Counted from the stretch's first letter, positions 19,950 to 30,449 are shown. The stretch: DNA of 64,000 nt from Biostraticola tofi (GCF_004343195.1 NZ_SMCR01000001.1:310001-374000), one strand, 5' to 3'. Translations and numbers: made by a program. The notes: generated from the letters alone by a model not told the origin.

Positions 19950-21341
19950 TTATTGCGGCTGGTCTTTGTGGATCTCTATCCGATTGCGCCCATTTTGTTT
20001 GGCATAATACAGCGCACTGTCGGCTTTTTTAATTAATCGCTCATAATCCGGATGGCCGTCAAAAGCGCAAAGCCCTGCGCTGATGGTCAGATTGATCGGC
20101 TGGCTGACGCCAGTCCTGATCGGCGTGGCACAGACTAGAGTACGTATCCGTTCAATCAGCATTAAAGCCTGGCTTTGAGTGGTTTCGACAAAAAGCAGCA
20201 TGAATTCTTCCCCGCCAAACCGAAAAACATAATCACTGCTTCTGACGTTTTCCGCCAGAATGGCTGCCACGCTTTTCAACGCCGCGTCACCGATGTCATG
20301 GCCATAGGTATCATTGATCCGTTTGAAATAATCAATATCCACCATGACCACTACGAAAGGGGCATCAGAACGTATGGCAAGCCCGATCTCGCGTCGCAGG
20401 ATAGTCGGCACGAACCGTCTGTTCAAAAGTTGAGTCAACGGATCCTTGCCGTTCTCGTAGCGGGATAGTTCGTCAAACAATCCAGAAACCAGTGTGCTGA
20501 TAATGCGGATATTATTTCGCACCGTTCGTAACAGCAGGTTCCGCTGCTGCATATCCGCCGTTCCGTTTGCCTGAAAACCGATTATGAAAGTATCAGTCTC
20601 GGCCATCACGCTATCAATCTGACTGATTTCGGCCACCTGTTCAAACAGGTGTTTACCCTTGTGCTGAAACCAAAGGCCAAACTCAGCGCGCTGCAACGGC
20701 TCGACATCTTCCAGCGGCAGACCGGTGGCGATGGCATAAATGAACCGATTTTCCCAGTTGAGCAAGGAGGCAAGCTGACGTTCACGCTCCAGGCTGGCAT
20801 TATCCAGTAAGGTATATAGCCGGTAATTTTCTTTATGCTTGGCGGCGCTGGCAAACGAACGGGAATAGGCAGTGGTCATGACTTCAATGGCGATATCCAG
20901 CGTCAGTGAACAGAACCGCATGGCATCATAGCAAAGCTTGCTATCCAGCATATCCTGCTGCAGACGTTGATAGAGCCGTTCTTTTAGCCGGCGGATGCCG
21001 CGGGCGACCAAATCGATGGGAATGCCGATGCGCGCATGCACTTCACCGACCCGACGCTGGGCAGCAATAAGGTCGGGCAGCACCGCGTCGGCGCTGGAAA
21101 TCACCTGCTGTATCCACTGGCAGAGCGTGGCATGCAGGCGTTGTTTAACCTGCTGGCTGGAAAGAAATATCTGGGCATCCTTGTCGCTGAGCATGTACTG
21201 ATAAAAATCATCTACCATCAAGCTGATATCTTCGCGTCCTATGCGCGCAACCACCTGATGGGCCGCGGCACTGGTCAGGGTAATCAATTGCTGCCATTCG
21301 CCGGCCACCAGCCTGTCGTAGTCCTCTTTACTGTTACTCAC
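19950..21341 (-). CDS. dgcO: Globin-coupled diguanylate cyclase (DosC/DgcO type)
   Basis: Makes cyclic-di-GMP in response to oxygen bound at a heme. The 463 residues have a sensor globin domain (about 20-165) with the proximal heme ligand His102 in VHARIGIP, a middle linker domain (about 170-295), and a C-terminal GGDEF domain with active site GGEEF at 376-380 and product-inhibition site RSSD at 367-370. E. coli DgcO works with the phosphodiesterase DosP in one operon, but no EAL-domain gene is next to this one. It sits between yeaH and the antiporter gene, a position not known to me from E. coli. Confidence 0.9.
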   Translation of the reverse strand: MSNSKEDYDRLVAGEWQQLITLTSAAAHQVVARIGREDISLMVDDFYQYMLSDKDAQIFLSSQQVKQRLHATLCQWIQQVISSADAVLPDLIAAQRRVGEVHARIGIPIDLVARGIRRLKERLYQRLQQDMLDSKLCYDAMRFCSLTLDIAIEVMTTAYSRSFASAAKHKENYRLYTLLDNASLERERQLASLLNWENRFIYAIATGLPLEDVEPLQRAEFGLWFQHKGKHLFEQVAEISQIDSVMAETDTFIIGFQANGTADMQQRNLLLRTVRNNIRIISTLVSGLFDELSRYENGKDPLTQLLNRRFVPTILRREIGLAIRSDAPFVVVMVDIDYFKRINDTYGHDIGDAALKSVAAILAENVRSSDYVFRFGGEEFMLLFVETTQSQALMLIERIRTLVCATPIRTGVSQPINLTISAGLCAFDGHPDYERLIKKADSALYYAKQNGRNRIEIHKDQPQ

Positions 21342-21795
21342 CGGAAATCAGCTCCAGAATACATAATTAACAATATATTATATTATCACGTAAATTTTCA
21401 GTCCGACTACTTGCCAGGTATAATTGCACTGTTTATCGCTGTTGCCCTTGCTGGCTGGCCGGTGAAGGTAATCCGGCTCAGCCTCAGGTTTTGGCCCTTT
21501 GCTGCTGATCCAGAGGTCAGAGCGTCAAAATTAGGAGTTTTAGTAATAAACGCCTTTTTTGTTGGCCTGAAAAAGGGTAGTTTGTTTATAGACCGGCTAG
21601 AATAATGTCGAACTAGGATTGCTCTCCTCCTACCCGCAGCGCGCGGACTCTGGCAGGCATCTGGGCCGGAAACCTCCGAATCTTTCATTATCGTCATCAG
21701 ACACCACATTTTTATGCTCTACATTTATCCTCATCGGGAGGCGATTTGTTCAGGATGATTATGCTTAGGACATTCAGAACATAAGGAGTGCGAAC
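21342..21795. other. Divergent intergenic region, dgcO-cvrA
   Basis: About 450 bases without a convincing gene. Short open frames here have no recognisable product. A clear AAGGAG ribosome site ends the region before the cvrA TTG start. In E. coli ldcA is next to cvrA; no trace of it is visible. Confidence 0.4.
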
Positions 21796-23526
21796 TTGGA
21801 TAGCGGCACCATTATCAGTTTATTCATCATCGGTTCGGTGCTTGTCGGGGGCAGCATCCTGTTAAGTTCATTTTCGTCACGCCTGGGCATTCCTATACTG
21901 GTCATTTTCCTCGCCATTGGCATGCTGGCAGGTGTAGACGGCCTGGGCGGCATCGCCTTTGATAATTATCCAGTGGCGTATCTGATCAGTAACCTGGCCC
22001 TGGCCGTTATCCTGCTTGATGGCGGCATGCGTACTCGTGCCGCTTCGTTTCGCGTCGCCCTGTGGCCCGCACTGTCGCTGGCCACCGTCGGCGTGATGAT
22101 AACCGCAGGTCTGACCGGGGTGGCTGCGGCCTGGCTTTTCCACCTTGACTGGATTGAAGGTCTGCTTATCGGTGCTATCGTCGGTTCAACCGATGCGGCG
22201 GCGGTCTTTTCACTGCTGGGCGACAAAGGCTTGAATGAGCGCGTCAGCTCTACGCTGGAAATCGAGTCCGGCAGTAATGACCCAATGGCGGTATTTCTTA
22301 CAATAACACTCATTTCGATGATCCAAGCCGGTGAAACCCATTTAAGCGGGATGTTCGTCGTCCATCTGATTCAGCAGTTCGGGCTGGGTGTGGTGTTTGG
22401 CCTGGGCGGCGGCTGGTTGCTGCAGCAGACCATCAACCGGATATCGCTGGCGAACGGCCTTTATCCGCTGTTGGCCGTCAGCGGCGGTATTATGGTGTTT
22501 GCGCTGACCACAGCACTTGAAGGCAGCGGTATTCTGGCGGTCTATCTGTGCGGTTTTTTGCTGGGTAACCGCCCTATCCGCAACCGCCACGGTATTTTAC
22601 AGACCTTCGACGGCATGGCCTGGCTCAGTCAGATCTGCATGTTCCTGGTTCTGGGGCTGTTGGTGACCCCTAGCGATCTTTGGCTGATTGCCATCCCGGC
22701 GATGATGTTATCGTTGTGGCTGATGTTGGTGGCCCGGCCGCTTTCCATTTTTGTTGGACTGATGCCGTTCAAAAACTTTACCGGCCGGGAGCGGGTATTC
22801 CTTTCCTGGGTAGGGTTGCGCGGCGCGGTACCGATTATTCTTGCTGTATTCCCAATGATGGCAGGCCTGGATAATGCCAGCCTTTACTTCAACGTGGCCT
22901 TCTTCATTGTCTTGATCTCATTACTGTTCCAGGGCACCTCGCTGGGATTTGCCGCCCGGTTGGCAAAGGTGGTTGTTCCGCCGACCGCTTCGCCGATTTC
23001 ACGGGTGGGCATGGATATCCATCCGGAAAACCCCTGGGAACAGTTTATTTATCAGCTAGGCGATGATAACTGGTGCGTCGGCGCAGCGCTGCGGGATATG
23101 AAAATGCCTAAGCATACCCGCATCGCCGCCCTGTTCCGCGATAATGTGCTGCTTACGCCGACCGGCAATACCAGGCTGAAGGAAGGCGATGTGCTGTGCG
23201 TCATCGGCAGGGAACGGGATTTGCCGGCGCTGGGCAGACTGTTCAGCCAGGCACCGCCGGTAGATCTGGATCAGCGCTTCTTTGGTGATTTTATCCTGCA
23301 GGCCGATGCCAAGCTCAGGGACGTGTCAGAAATATACGGGCTTGATTTTGATGAACAGGTCGATGGTCAGCTCACGTTGGGTGATTTTGTGATGCATCTG
23401 CTGGGAGGAGGCGAACCGGTTGTCGGCGACAATGTCGTGGCCGAGGGAGTGGTCTGGACTGTCGCCGAGAAGGACGAGCAGCAAGTGAGCAAAATCGGCA
23501 TCAAGATTTCCGCTGAACAGGCCTGA
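21796..23526 (+). CDS. cvrA: K+(Na+)/H+ antiporter NhaP2/CvrA
   Basis: Inner-membrane cation/proton antiporter of the CPA1 family, 576 residues. About twelve hydrophobic segments span residues 5-395 with the ion-site motif [17 protein letters not shown] and [13 protein letters not shown]; a cytoplasmic RCK_C (TrkA-C) domain follows at about 405-485, then a CorC-like end. The start codon is TTG, supported by AAGGAG eight bases before it and by family alignment (DSGTIISLF). In E. coli dadX is the next gene; here a MarR/MFS pair lies between. Confidence 0.93.
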   Translation: MDSGTIISLFIIGSVLVGGSILLSSFSSRLGIPILVIFLAIGMLAGVDGLGGIAFDNYPVAYLISNLALAVILLDGGMRTRAASFRVALWPALSLATVGVMITAGLTGVAAAWLFHLDWIEGLLIGAIVGSTDAAAVFSLLGDKGLNERVSSTLEIESGSNDPMAVFLTITLISMIQAGETHLSGMFVVHLIQQFGLGVVFGLGGGWLLQQTINRISLANGLYPLLAVSGGIMVFALTTALEGSGILAVYLCGFLLGNRPIRNRHGILQTFDGMAWLSQICMFLVLGLLVTPSDLWLIAIPAMMLSLWLMLVARPLSIFVGLMPFKNFTGRERVFLSWVGLRGAVPIILAVFPMMAGLDNASLYFNVAFFIVLISLLFQGTSLGFAARLAKVVVPPTASPISRVGMDIHPENPWEQFIYQLGDDNWCVGAALRDMKMPKHTRIAALFRDNVLLTPTGNTRLKEGDVLCVIGRERDLPALGRLFSQAPPVDLDQRFFGDFILQADAKLRDVSEIYGLDFDEQVDGQLTLGDFVMHLLGGGEPVVGDNVVAEGVVWTVAEKDEQQVSKIGIKISAEQA

Positions 23527-23536
23527 ACAGTATCCA

Positions 23537-23562
23537 GCCGGGCGGTCAGTTCGCTGCCCGGC
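23537..23562 (+). terminator. Hairpin between cvrA and marR-type gene
   Basis: GCCGGGC / GCCCGGC with a 12-base loop sits ten bases after the cvrA stop, between convergent genes. No T-run, so termination is uncertain. Confidence 0.4.
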
Positions 23563-23577
23563 GCTCGCTGGTCGGCC

Positions 23578-24012
23578 TCAAGACAGGGTTTCGCAGGCGC
23601 AGTACAGCTTCTCCAGCACCCGCATCGCTACCTTCATCTCTTGGGGGTCGATGTCGTCGATGATATCTTTGCCGAGCGAGTCGGCGACCGTCCGGACCTG
23701 CTCATAAAGCTGCTTGCCTGCAACGGTAACCACCAGCAGCTTCTTGCGACGGTCAGCCGGCGTGGCGATCCGTTCCACCAATTCGGCTTTGACCAGCCTA
23801 TCGACCATGGTGACGATGGTCGCGCCCTCCACTCCCAGCCGCTGAGCCAGCTCACTTTGCGACAGGGGGGCAAGCGCCGCGGCAATTTCCGCCACCGCAA
23901 CCCAGCTTGCCTGGCTAAGACCAAGGTCCTTGAGCCGTCGGTCTATTGCCAGGCGCATGGCCCGCGAGGTCAGGTGCAACAGATGGGAGAAATTTTTATA
24001 TTCAGTACTCAT
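23578..24012 (-). CDS. MarR/SlyA-family transcriptional regulator
   Basis: A 144-residue winged-helix regulator. The helix-turn-helix region reads SQSELAQRLGVEGATIVTMVDRL at about 52-74, and the wing motif is RIATPADRRKKLLVVT. The gene is divergent from a Bcr/CflA-type drug transporter, so the likely job is ligand-relieved repression of that transporter and of itself. An 8-bp inverted repeat (TGATTAAT / ATTAATCA) lies 16 bases upstream of its start. It is related to SlyA but I cannot equate it with a named gene. Confidence 0.87.
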   Translation of the reverse strand: MSTEYKNFSHLLHLTSRAMRLAIDRRLKDLGLSQASWVAVAEIAAALAPLSQSELAQRLGVEGATIVTMVDRLVKAELVERIATPADRRKKLLVVTVAGKQLYEQVRTVADSLGKDIIDDIDPQEMKVAMRVLEKLYCACETLS

Positions 24013-24027
24013 GGCGTCGGCCGAAGT

Positions 24028-24055
24028 TGATTAATAAAGTTGGTTGGATTAATCA
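24028..24055. promoter_or_regulatory. Candidate MarR-type operator
   Basis: A perfect inverted repeat TGATTAAT-N12-ATTAATCA sits 16 bases upstream of the regulator start codon, in the divergent spacer shared with the MFS gene. AT-rich dyads of this kind are typical MarR/SlyA sites; the link to this regulator is inference. Confidence 0.5.
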
Positions 24056-24230
24056 TACCACGCTACCGGCGTGCTTAGCCCGGCAAATGCATGACCTTGG
24101 GCCGCGGCATCGACGGCGCTAGCCTCAGAGGTGCGTTAGGGACTGGAAGTTTTATCTGAAAGGCCTTTTGGTCTTTCAATGCGTCCCCACATTCACTATT
24201 CTAATCCTCTTTACTTTTATCTGGCTGTTA

Positions 24231-25427
24231 ATGCGTAAGTTACTGCTGTTGCTATTGTTACTGGTCCTGTTAGGTCCACTGGGCATTGATCTTTATCTGC
24301 CGGTCATTCCCCATATTGCCCAAGGGCTGAACACTCAAGAGTCCCTGATCCAGTCAACTATCCCATTGTTTATACTGGTAATGGGCGTAGGCCAGCTGAT
24401 TACCGGACCGCTGGTGGATTATTTTGGTCGGCGCCCGCTGGCGCTGGCTGGCGTGCTGCTTTACGGTTTGGGTGCGATAATGGCTGCAGTGGCCGAGTCT
24501 TCAGCCATGTTCGTCGGTTCGCGCGTACTGCAGGGCATGGCGGTGTGCTGCACCACAGTGGCATTATTCAGTTGCGTGCGTGATCGATTGAATGGCGATG
24601 AAGCCGCCCGAGCATTCAGTTTTCTTAATGGTACGCTTAATATCGTGCCAGCTCTTGCCCCACTGGCCGGCGGGCTGATGGCTGCGGCATTCGGCTGGCG
24701 AGCTCCCTTCTGGGCTTTGGCGGCATACGCATTTCTGGTTCTGCTGCTGATAGCCCTTGGACTACCTGAAACCCGGCCTACCGGGACCCGGCGTGCGTTG
24801 GGATTGCCGCTGGCAACCTATTGGCAAATTGTCTCCAAGCGGCGTTTCCTGGTATTTTCACTGGTCAATACCGGTGCCATGGCGATGGCGCTGACTTACG
24901 TATCGCTGTCATCGCAGGTACTGATGGGCGATGCCGGGCTGAGCTCGCTGCAGTTTTCATTCGCCTTCGGCGCCAATGGCTTCTGGATTATGTTTGTCAG
25001 TTGGATTGCCAATCGGATTATTCGCAAGGCCGGACGGCCGATTTGTCTCACGATAGGCACTTTGCTGATGGCGATCGGCGGTCTGTTGCTGACCGCCAGC
25101 GTGACAATGTCACCTTTAGCCTGGCAGGCGCAGTGGTGGAGCTATATGCTGCCGGTGGCGGCTGCTTGTGCCGGGCTGGCATTCCTGATGGGACCGGCCG
25201 CCAGTTATGCTCTGGAACCTTACGCCAACCAGGCCGGTGTGGCATCGGCCCTTAACGGCTTTGTCCAGATGGGCGGCGCCGCAGCGATCAGTTTGGCATT
25301 TATTGCCCTGCCGATCCCGCCACGCATTTCACTGGCGCTGGTGATGTTGCTGGGCGGGCTGTTCGCCATCACTGCCCGCTACCAGGTTTATCTGATTTCA
25401 CAGCTGTCCAGCCGCCGGGTGCGCTAA
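24231..25427 (+). CDS. Bcr/CflA-family MFS drug efflux transporter
   Basis: A 12-helix major facilitator of the DHA1 multidrug group, about 398 residues. Family marks are PLGIDLYLPVIPHIAQ at the N-terminus, GQLITGPLVDYFGRRPLALAG (motif A, residues about 60-80), GSRVLQGMAVC and NIVPALAPLAGG (motif C-like). The ATG at 24231 gives the usual Bcr start; a TTG at 24168 with an AAAGG site upstream would add 21 hydrophobic residues and cannot be excluded. Expression is probably set by the divergent MarR gene. Its stop overlaps that of the convergent dadX by four bases. Substrate unknown. Confidence 0.87.
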   Translation: MRKLLLLLLLLVLLGPLGIDLYLPVIPHIAQGLNTQESLIQSTIPLFILVMGVGQLITGPLVDYFGRRPLALAGVLLYGLGAIMAAVAESSAMFVGSRVLQGMAVCCTTVALFSCVRDRLNGDEAARAFSFLNGTLNIVPALAPLAGGLMAAAFGWRAPFWALAAYAFLVLLLIALGLPETRPTGTRRALGLPLATYWQIVSKRRFLVFSLVNTGAMAMALTYVSLSSQVLMGDAGLSSLQFSFAFGANGFWIMFVSWIANRIIRKAGRPICLTIGTLLMAIGGLLLTASVTMSPLAWQAQWWSYMLPVAAACAGLAFLMGPAASYALEPYANQAGVASALNGFVQMGGAAAISLAFIALPIPPRISLALVMLLGGLFAITARYQVYLISQLSSRRVR

Positions 25428-26500
25428 TACTGGCCGAATGATACCGGTACCCTTGGCGCCACGGCACACATCAGTTCATAACCCAGGGTGCCCGCCGAAC
25501 GGGCTACCTCGTCGATTTTTACCTGATTGCCCCAAAGTTCGACCGGGCTGCCGATCCGTGCCAAGGGACAAGGGGTCAGGTCAACGGCCAGCATATCCAT
25601 GGAAATCGCCCCCAGCGTACGGGTACGGACGCCGTCGACCACTATCGGCGTACCGGTAGGCGCATGGCGGGGATAGCCATCGGCATAGCCGCAGGCGACC
25701 ACGCCGATCCGCTGTCGACCGCTCGCCTGAAAGCGACCGCCATAACCCACGCGGTCTCCGGCTTGAATATCCTGAATGGCAATCAGTTCACTTTTTAATG
25801 TCATGACCGGACGCAAACCGGTATTGGCAATGTCATTCCAGTCGCCGCTGGGCGAGGCGCCGTACAGGATGATGCCGGGCCTGACCCACTGATGATGCGT
25901 TTGGGGATAGAGCAGCGTGGCGGCAGAATTGGCCAGGCAGCGCGGCCCTTGCCAGTCTCGTCCCGCCTTTTCGACTACCGCTTCTTGTTGCGCCACGCCT
26001 TCGGGCATATCGGCATGGGCAAAATGGGTCATCAACGTGAGGTGGCCTGTCTGCTCCAGGCTTGCCAGAGCGGCGGCGGCGGCGGGCCAGTGTTCGGCGG
26101 CGAAACCCAGACGGTTCATGCCGCTATTCAGCTTAACGTAGATATCGACCGGCGCACTGAAACGGTGACGGCCAATAGCATCGATTTGCCAGTCACTGTG
26201 TACCGCAGTCGTCAGCCGGTAGGTATCGATGAGGGTTAAATCTTCCGGCTTGAAAAAACCTTCCAGCAACAGTATCGGTCCTTGCCAACCCTGCTCTCGC
26301 AGCATAACGGCTTCGTTGAGATCCAGCAGGGCAAAACCATCGGTACCGGCCAGTGACGACCAGATGCGCTGGAGGCCATGCCCATAGGCATTGGCCTTCA
26401 CCACCGACCAGATATGGACCCCCGGGGCAAAACCACGGATAACAGTCAGGTTTGACGCCAAAGCAGATAAGTCGATGCTGGCGACAATCGGACGAGGCAT
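25424..26500 (-). CDS. dadX: Catabolic alanine racemase
   Basis: PLP enzyme converting L- to D-alanine for oxidation by DadA. The 358 residues carry the PLP lysine in WSVVKANAYGHG (about residue 35), the substrate loop VKLNSGMNRLGF, and the second catalytic tyrosine in GDRVGYGGRF with SMDMLAVDLT. It follows dadA by 48 bases on the same strand, the known dadAX operon, and so is the catabolic rather than the housekeeping racemase. Confidence 0.95.
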   Translation of the reverse strand: MPRPIVASIDLSALASNLTVIRGFAPGVHIWSVVKANAYGHGLQRIWSSLAGTDGFALLDLNEAVMLREQGWQGPILLLEGFFKPEDLTLIDTYRLTTAVHSDWQIDAIGRHRFSAPVDIYVKLNSGMNRLGFAAEHWPAAAAALASLEQTGHLTLMTHFAHADMPEGVAQQEAVVEKAGRDWQGPRCLANSAATLLYPQTHHQWVRPGIILYGASPSGDWNDIANTGLRPVMTLKSELIAIQDIQAGDRVGYGGRFQASGRQRIGVVACGYADGYPRHAPTGTPIVVDGVRTRTLGAISMDMLAVDLTPCPLARIGSPVELWGNQVKIDEVARSAGTLGYELMCAVAPRVPVSFGQY

Positions 26501-26548
26501 GAAACAACTCCTTGATAAAGTTGGGGTATGGCTTGGGCAATACGTCGG

Positions 26549-27847
26549 CTATCGGCGGCCCTGAGCCCTTTTAGGCGTTGCTGCCGATTGAAACCCCGGC
26601 TGGTAACGCGCAATGGATAAATCGTCATAGGCTATGTCGGCGGTCCTGCCGCTGATGATATCTGCCAGCAGCCTGCCGGATCCGCAGGCCATGGTCCAGC
26701 CCAGGGTACCGTGCCCGGTATTGAGCCAGAGATTATCCAGTGGTGTGGCGCCGACCAGCGGCGTGCCGTCTGGCGTCATCGGACGCAGACCGCTCCAGAA
26801 GGTGGCTTGCTCGACATGTCCGCCGCCGGGGTAAAGATCTCTGACCACCATTTCAAGCGTATCGCGGCGCGCACGTACCAGGTCCGTGTTATAACCGACA
26901 ATTTCAGCCATGCCGCCGACGCGGATACGCCGGTCAAAGCGAGTAATGGCAATTTTATAGCTTTCATCAAGAACGGTTGAGACGGGGGCCGCATCGGCAT
27001 CAGCGATAGGAATCGTCAACGAATAGCCCTTCAGCGGATAGACCGGAATCGGGACCAGATCATTTAGCATGCCGGTAGACCATGAACCCAGCGCCATTAC
27101 ATAGGCATCGGCTTGCAACACCTGGTCACCACATGTGACGCCGGTAATCCGATCGCCGGTGCGAATCAGCCCTGTTATATCGCACTGGTAGCAAAACTCG
27201 ACGCCGATATCCGCCGCCATAGCGGCAAGATGGCGGGTGAACAGCTGACAATCACCGGTCTCATCATTAGGCAGTTGGAGGCCACCGGTCAGTTTATGCG
27301 CCACCCCGCTTAACGCGGGCTCCACGTCTTTTAGCTGCTCAGCCGTCAGCAATCGATATGGCACACCTTCATCACGCAAAACGGCAATATCCCGGGACGC
27401 GTTCTGATATTGTTTTTCAGTCCGAAACAGTTGAAGGGTGCCGCCCTGACGGCCTTCATAGTTAATACCCGTTTCACCACGCAAGGCCTTCAGGCAATCC
27501 CGGCTGTATTCCGCCAGCCTGACCATCCGGCTTTTATTAATATAATAATGCGTGCTGTCACAGTTGCGCAGCATCTGCCACATCCAGCGAAATTGCTCCG
27601 GATTGCCATTTAGCCTGACCGCCAGCGGCGCATGGCGTTGGAACATCCATTTAATCGCTTTAAGGGGCACGCCCGGTGCTGCCCAGGGTGCCGCATAGCC
27701 CGGAGATATCTGGCCGGCATTGGCGGCGCTGGTTTCAAGGCCGGGGCCTGGCTGACGGTCAAGTACGGTGACCTGATGACCCGCCCGGGCCAGATACCAG
27801 GCACTGGCGACCCCAATCACCCCACTTCCCAAGATCATAACGTGCAT
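26549..27847 (-). CDS. dadA: D-amino acid dehydrogenase, small subunit
   Basis: Membrane-associated FAD enzyme that oxidises D-alanine to pyruvate and passes electrons to the respiratory chain. The 432 residues start with the FAD-binding fold [19 protein letters not shown] and contain [41 protein letters not shown] and [19 protein letters not shown]. The start at 27847 matches the family; eleven upstream in-frame codons show no homology. The 297-base spacer to divergent ycgB should hold the Lrp/CRP-type control known for dadAX, but no clear site was assigned. Confidence 0.96.
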   Translation of the reverse strand: MHVMILGSGVIGVASAWYLARAGHQVTVLDRQPGPGLETSAANAGQISPGYAAPWAAPGVPLKAIKWMFQRHAPLAVRLNGNPEQFRWMWQMLRNCDSTHYYINKSRMVRLAEYSRDCLKALRGETGINYEGRQGGTLQLFRTEKQYQNASRDIAVLRDEGVPYRLLTAEQLKDVEPALSGVAHKLTGGLQLPNDETGDCQLFTRHLAAMAADIGVEFCYQCDITGLIRTGDRITGVTCGDQVLQADAYVMALGSWSTGMLNDLVPIPVYPLKGYSLTIPIADADAAPVSTVLDESYKIAITRFDRRIRVGGMAEIVGYNTDLVRARRDTLEMVVRDLYPGGGHVEQATFWSGLRPMTPDGTPLVGATPLDNLWLNTGHGTLGWTMACGSGRLLADIISGRTADIAYDDLSIARYQPGFQSAATPKRAQGRR

Positions 27848-28144
27848 ACTTAAGCCAGCCTCTCCGGTAAAGGTATCCATAAGACAGAGGGCAAATCTTC
27901 CCCTGTCGATTATCAGGGCATTGAAGACAATGCATTAAATACTTTCAGACCGCATGATATCAATAGCAAACTGAAAAAACTGCCGCAATCAGCGGATCTG
28001 ACTTTTCGTGCTGCAAAAAGCCCGCATTTACCGACGTTTACCACAGCCAAATCGCCTAGTGCCAGTCACATGATTTTAATATTGCACTACGATTAAATAT
28101 AGGACAGCATGATCATGTACTGTCTGTAACGATGAGGTGCGCTG

Positions 28145-29680
28145 ATGACGATTTCCATGAATGAAAAAGTAAAGGCTACAGCTTGTCTAAACGATGGACC
28201 CGATTGGACGTTTGAACTGCTCCAGGAATATCTGGCGGAAATAGACCGTGTAGCCAAGCATTACCGGCTCGATACCTATCCCCATCAGATTGAAGTCATC
28301 ACCTCAGAACAGATGATGGACGCGTACTCAAGCGTTGGGATGCCGATTAACTATACCCATTGGTCGTTCGGCAAGAAATTCATAGAAACCGAGCAGCGTT
28401 ATAAGCACGGACAGCAAGGTCTGGCTTATGAAATCGTCATAAATTCCAATCCCTGCATCGCTTACCTGATGGAGGAAAATACCATGACCATGCAGGCGCT
28501 GGTCATGGCGCATGCCTGCTACGGGCATAACTCGTTTTTCAAAAACAATTACCTGTTCCGCAGCTGGACCGATGCCAGTTCCATCGTCGACTACCTGATC
28601 TTCGCCCGAAATTATATCAGCCAGTGTGAAGAACGATTCGGTGTTGAACAGGTTGAACAGTTGCTGGATTCCTGCCACGCCCTGATGAATCACGGCGTTG
28701 ACCGCTACAAGCGACCGCAGAAGATTTCACTGCAGGAAGAGAAGTCACGCCAGCAGAGCCGGGAAGCCTACCTGCAAAGCCAGGTCAATGAGCTATGGCG
28801 TACCTTGCCCCGGCGTGAAAAGGAGGAAGCGCCCTATCAGGCCAGCCGTTATCCCAGCGAGCCCCAGGAAAATCTGCTCTATTTCATGGAAAAAAACGCG
28901 CCGCTTCTGGAGTCCTGGCAGCGTGAAATTCTGCGTATCGTGCGCAAGGTAAGCCAATATTTTTATCCGCAGAAGCAGACTCAAGTGATGAACGAGGGTT
29001 GGGCGACCTTCTGGCACTACACTATCCTCAATCATCTTTATGACGAGAATAAAGTCAGCGATCGCTTTATACTGGAGTTTCTGCATAGCCATACCAATGT
29101 CATCTATCAGCCGGCCTATAACAGCCCATATTATAATGGCATCAATCCCTATGCCCTGGGATTTGCCATGTTCCAGGATATCAAGCGTATCTGTGAGTCG
29201 CCGACCGAAGAGGATCGCTACTGGTTCCCGGATATAGCGGGCAGTAACTGGCTGGATACCCTGCATTTCGCTATGCATAACTTCAAGGATGAAAGCTTCA
29301 TCAGTCAGTTTTTATCGCCAAAAATCATGCGTGATTTCCGTCTTTTTACCGTGCTCGATGATGATCACAACAACTATCTGGAAATTTCGGCTATTCATGA
29401 TGAGGCAGGCTATCGGGCAATCCGTCAGGAGCTATCGCAACAATATAATCTCAGTAACCTGGAGCCGGACATACAGATCTGGAATGTCGACCTGAGGGGC
29501 GATCGTTCACTGACCCTGCGCTATACCCCGCAAAACCGGGCGCCGCTGGCCAGCAGCCGTCGCGAAGTGATGAAGCATATTCATCGGCTGTGGAGCTTTG
29601 ATGTTTATATGGAACAGGTTAATCAGGACGGCAGCGTGGAGCTGATAGAACGTTGTCCCCCCAGAACCATGCCGCTTTGA
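28145..29680 (+). CDS. ycgB: SpoVR family protein YcgB
   Basis: A 511-residue cytoplasmic protein of the SpoVR family; function not established, but YcgB, YeaG and YeaH form a conserved stress module across proteobacteria. Typical segments include GPDWTFELLQEYLAEIDRVA, VITSEQMMDAYSSVGMP, HACYGHNSFFKNNYLF, MNEGWATFWHYTILNHL and DIAGSNWLDTLHFAM. Transcribed away from dadA. The ATG at 28145 is preceded by GATGAGG; the alternative ATG five codons on is also possible. Confidence 0.95.
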   Translation: MTISMNEKVKATACLNDGPDWTFELLQEYLAEIDRVAKHYRLDTYPHQIEVITSEQMMDAYSSVGMPINYTHWSFGKKFIETEQRYKHGQQGLAYEIVINSNPCIAYLMEENTMTMQALVMAHACYGHNSFFKNNYLFRSWTDASSIVDYLIFARNYISQCEERFGVEQVEQLLDSCHALMNHGVDRYKRPQKISLQEEKSRQQSREAYLQSQVNELWRTLPRREKEEAPYQASRYPSEPQENLLYFMEKNAPLLESWQREILRIVRKVSQYFYPQKQTQVMNEGWATFWHYTILNHLYDENKVSDRFILEFLHSHTNVIYQPAYNSPYYNGINPYALGFAMFQDIKRICESPTEEDRYWFPDIAGSNWLDTLHFAMHNFKDESFISQFLSPKIMRDFRLFTVLDDDHNNYLEISAIHDEAGYRAIRQELSQQYNLSNLEPDIQIWNVDLRGDRSLTLRYTPQNRAPLASSRREVMKHIHRLWSFDVYMEQVNQDGSVELIERCPPRTMPL

Positions 29681-29729
29681 AAACCCATCGCGAGGGTCTG
29701 CAGCGGACAGGGAGGTCCACTGGGCAATA

Positions 29730-30449
29730 TTATCGACCGCCTGCGGCCAAATCGCTGGGGAGGGTTGACTCCATGCTGCGCCACAGCGCCCCACTCTCAA
29801 TGCCATAGCGGCGGACCAGTTCTATCACCTGTTCATAAAGCCCCTGCCGACAAAGCACCGCCAGATGAGCATAAAAATGGCGGGCCAGCTCACGCGCCTG
29901 CGGGTTGGAAAAATAATATCTTCCGGCGCGCAGATAGAGGCCTTTTAGACCATTGAGTATCAGGCCATAAATCGGGTTGCCTGACGCAAACGCCAGTCCG
30001 CGGAAAATGCGATAGTCCATCTCAGTGAACGCATCAGCTTCTTCTTCTGCCTGAACTGCCTGAGCCAGCACATCCTGAGCTTTTTCGGGGTATAGACGCA
30101 CCGCCATACGAATGAAGATGGAAGCAATGCTGGTGCGAACAGATAATAAATTATCGATCAATTGCGACAAGTTAGCCTGATCAAGGCGGGCTACGGTTTC
30201 CAGGATATTCAGGCTGGAGGTTTCCCAGACATCATTGACCCGTGTGGGTTTGCCATGCTGTATTTTAAGCCAGCCATCGCGGGCCAGCCGCTGCAAAACT
30301 TCGCGCAGGGTGGTGCGGGTGACGCCGATAAGGTCGGACAGCTCACGCTCGGCGGGAAGGATGGAGCCCGGAGGAAAGCGGCTGTTCCAGATGCTTTCAA
30401 TGATGTATTCTTCTGCGAAACCGGCAGGACTTTGCGCCTTGATGACCAT
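29730..30449 (-). CDS. fadR: Fatty acid metabolism regulator FadR
   Basis: GntR-family regulator that represses fad genes and activates fab genes, and is released by long-chain acyl-CoA. The 239 residues equal the E. coli length. The winged HTH is at about 10-70 ([21 protein letters not shown]) and the acyl-CoA domain follows ([43 protein letters not shown]). The start at 30449 gives the conserved [16 protein letters not shown]. In E. coli nhaB lies between fadR and dsbB; here it is missing. The target fadD is also in this window. Confidence 0.96.
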   Translation of the reverse strand: MVIKAQSPAGFAEEYIIESIWNSRFPPGSILPAERELSDLIGVTRTTLREVLQRLARDGWLKIQHGKPTRVNDVWETSSLNILETVARLDQANLSQLIDNLLSVRTSIASIFIRMAVRLYPEKAQDVLAQAVQAEEEADAFTEMDYRIFRGLAFASGNPIYGLILNGLKGLYLRAGRYYFSNPQARELARHFYAHLAVLCRQGLYEQVIELVRRYGIESGALWRSMESTLPSDLAAGGR

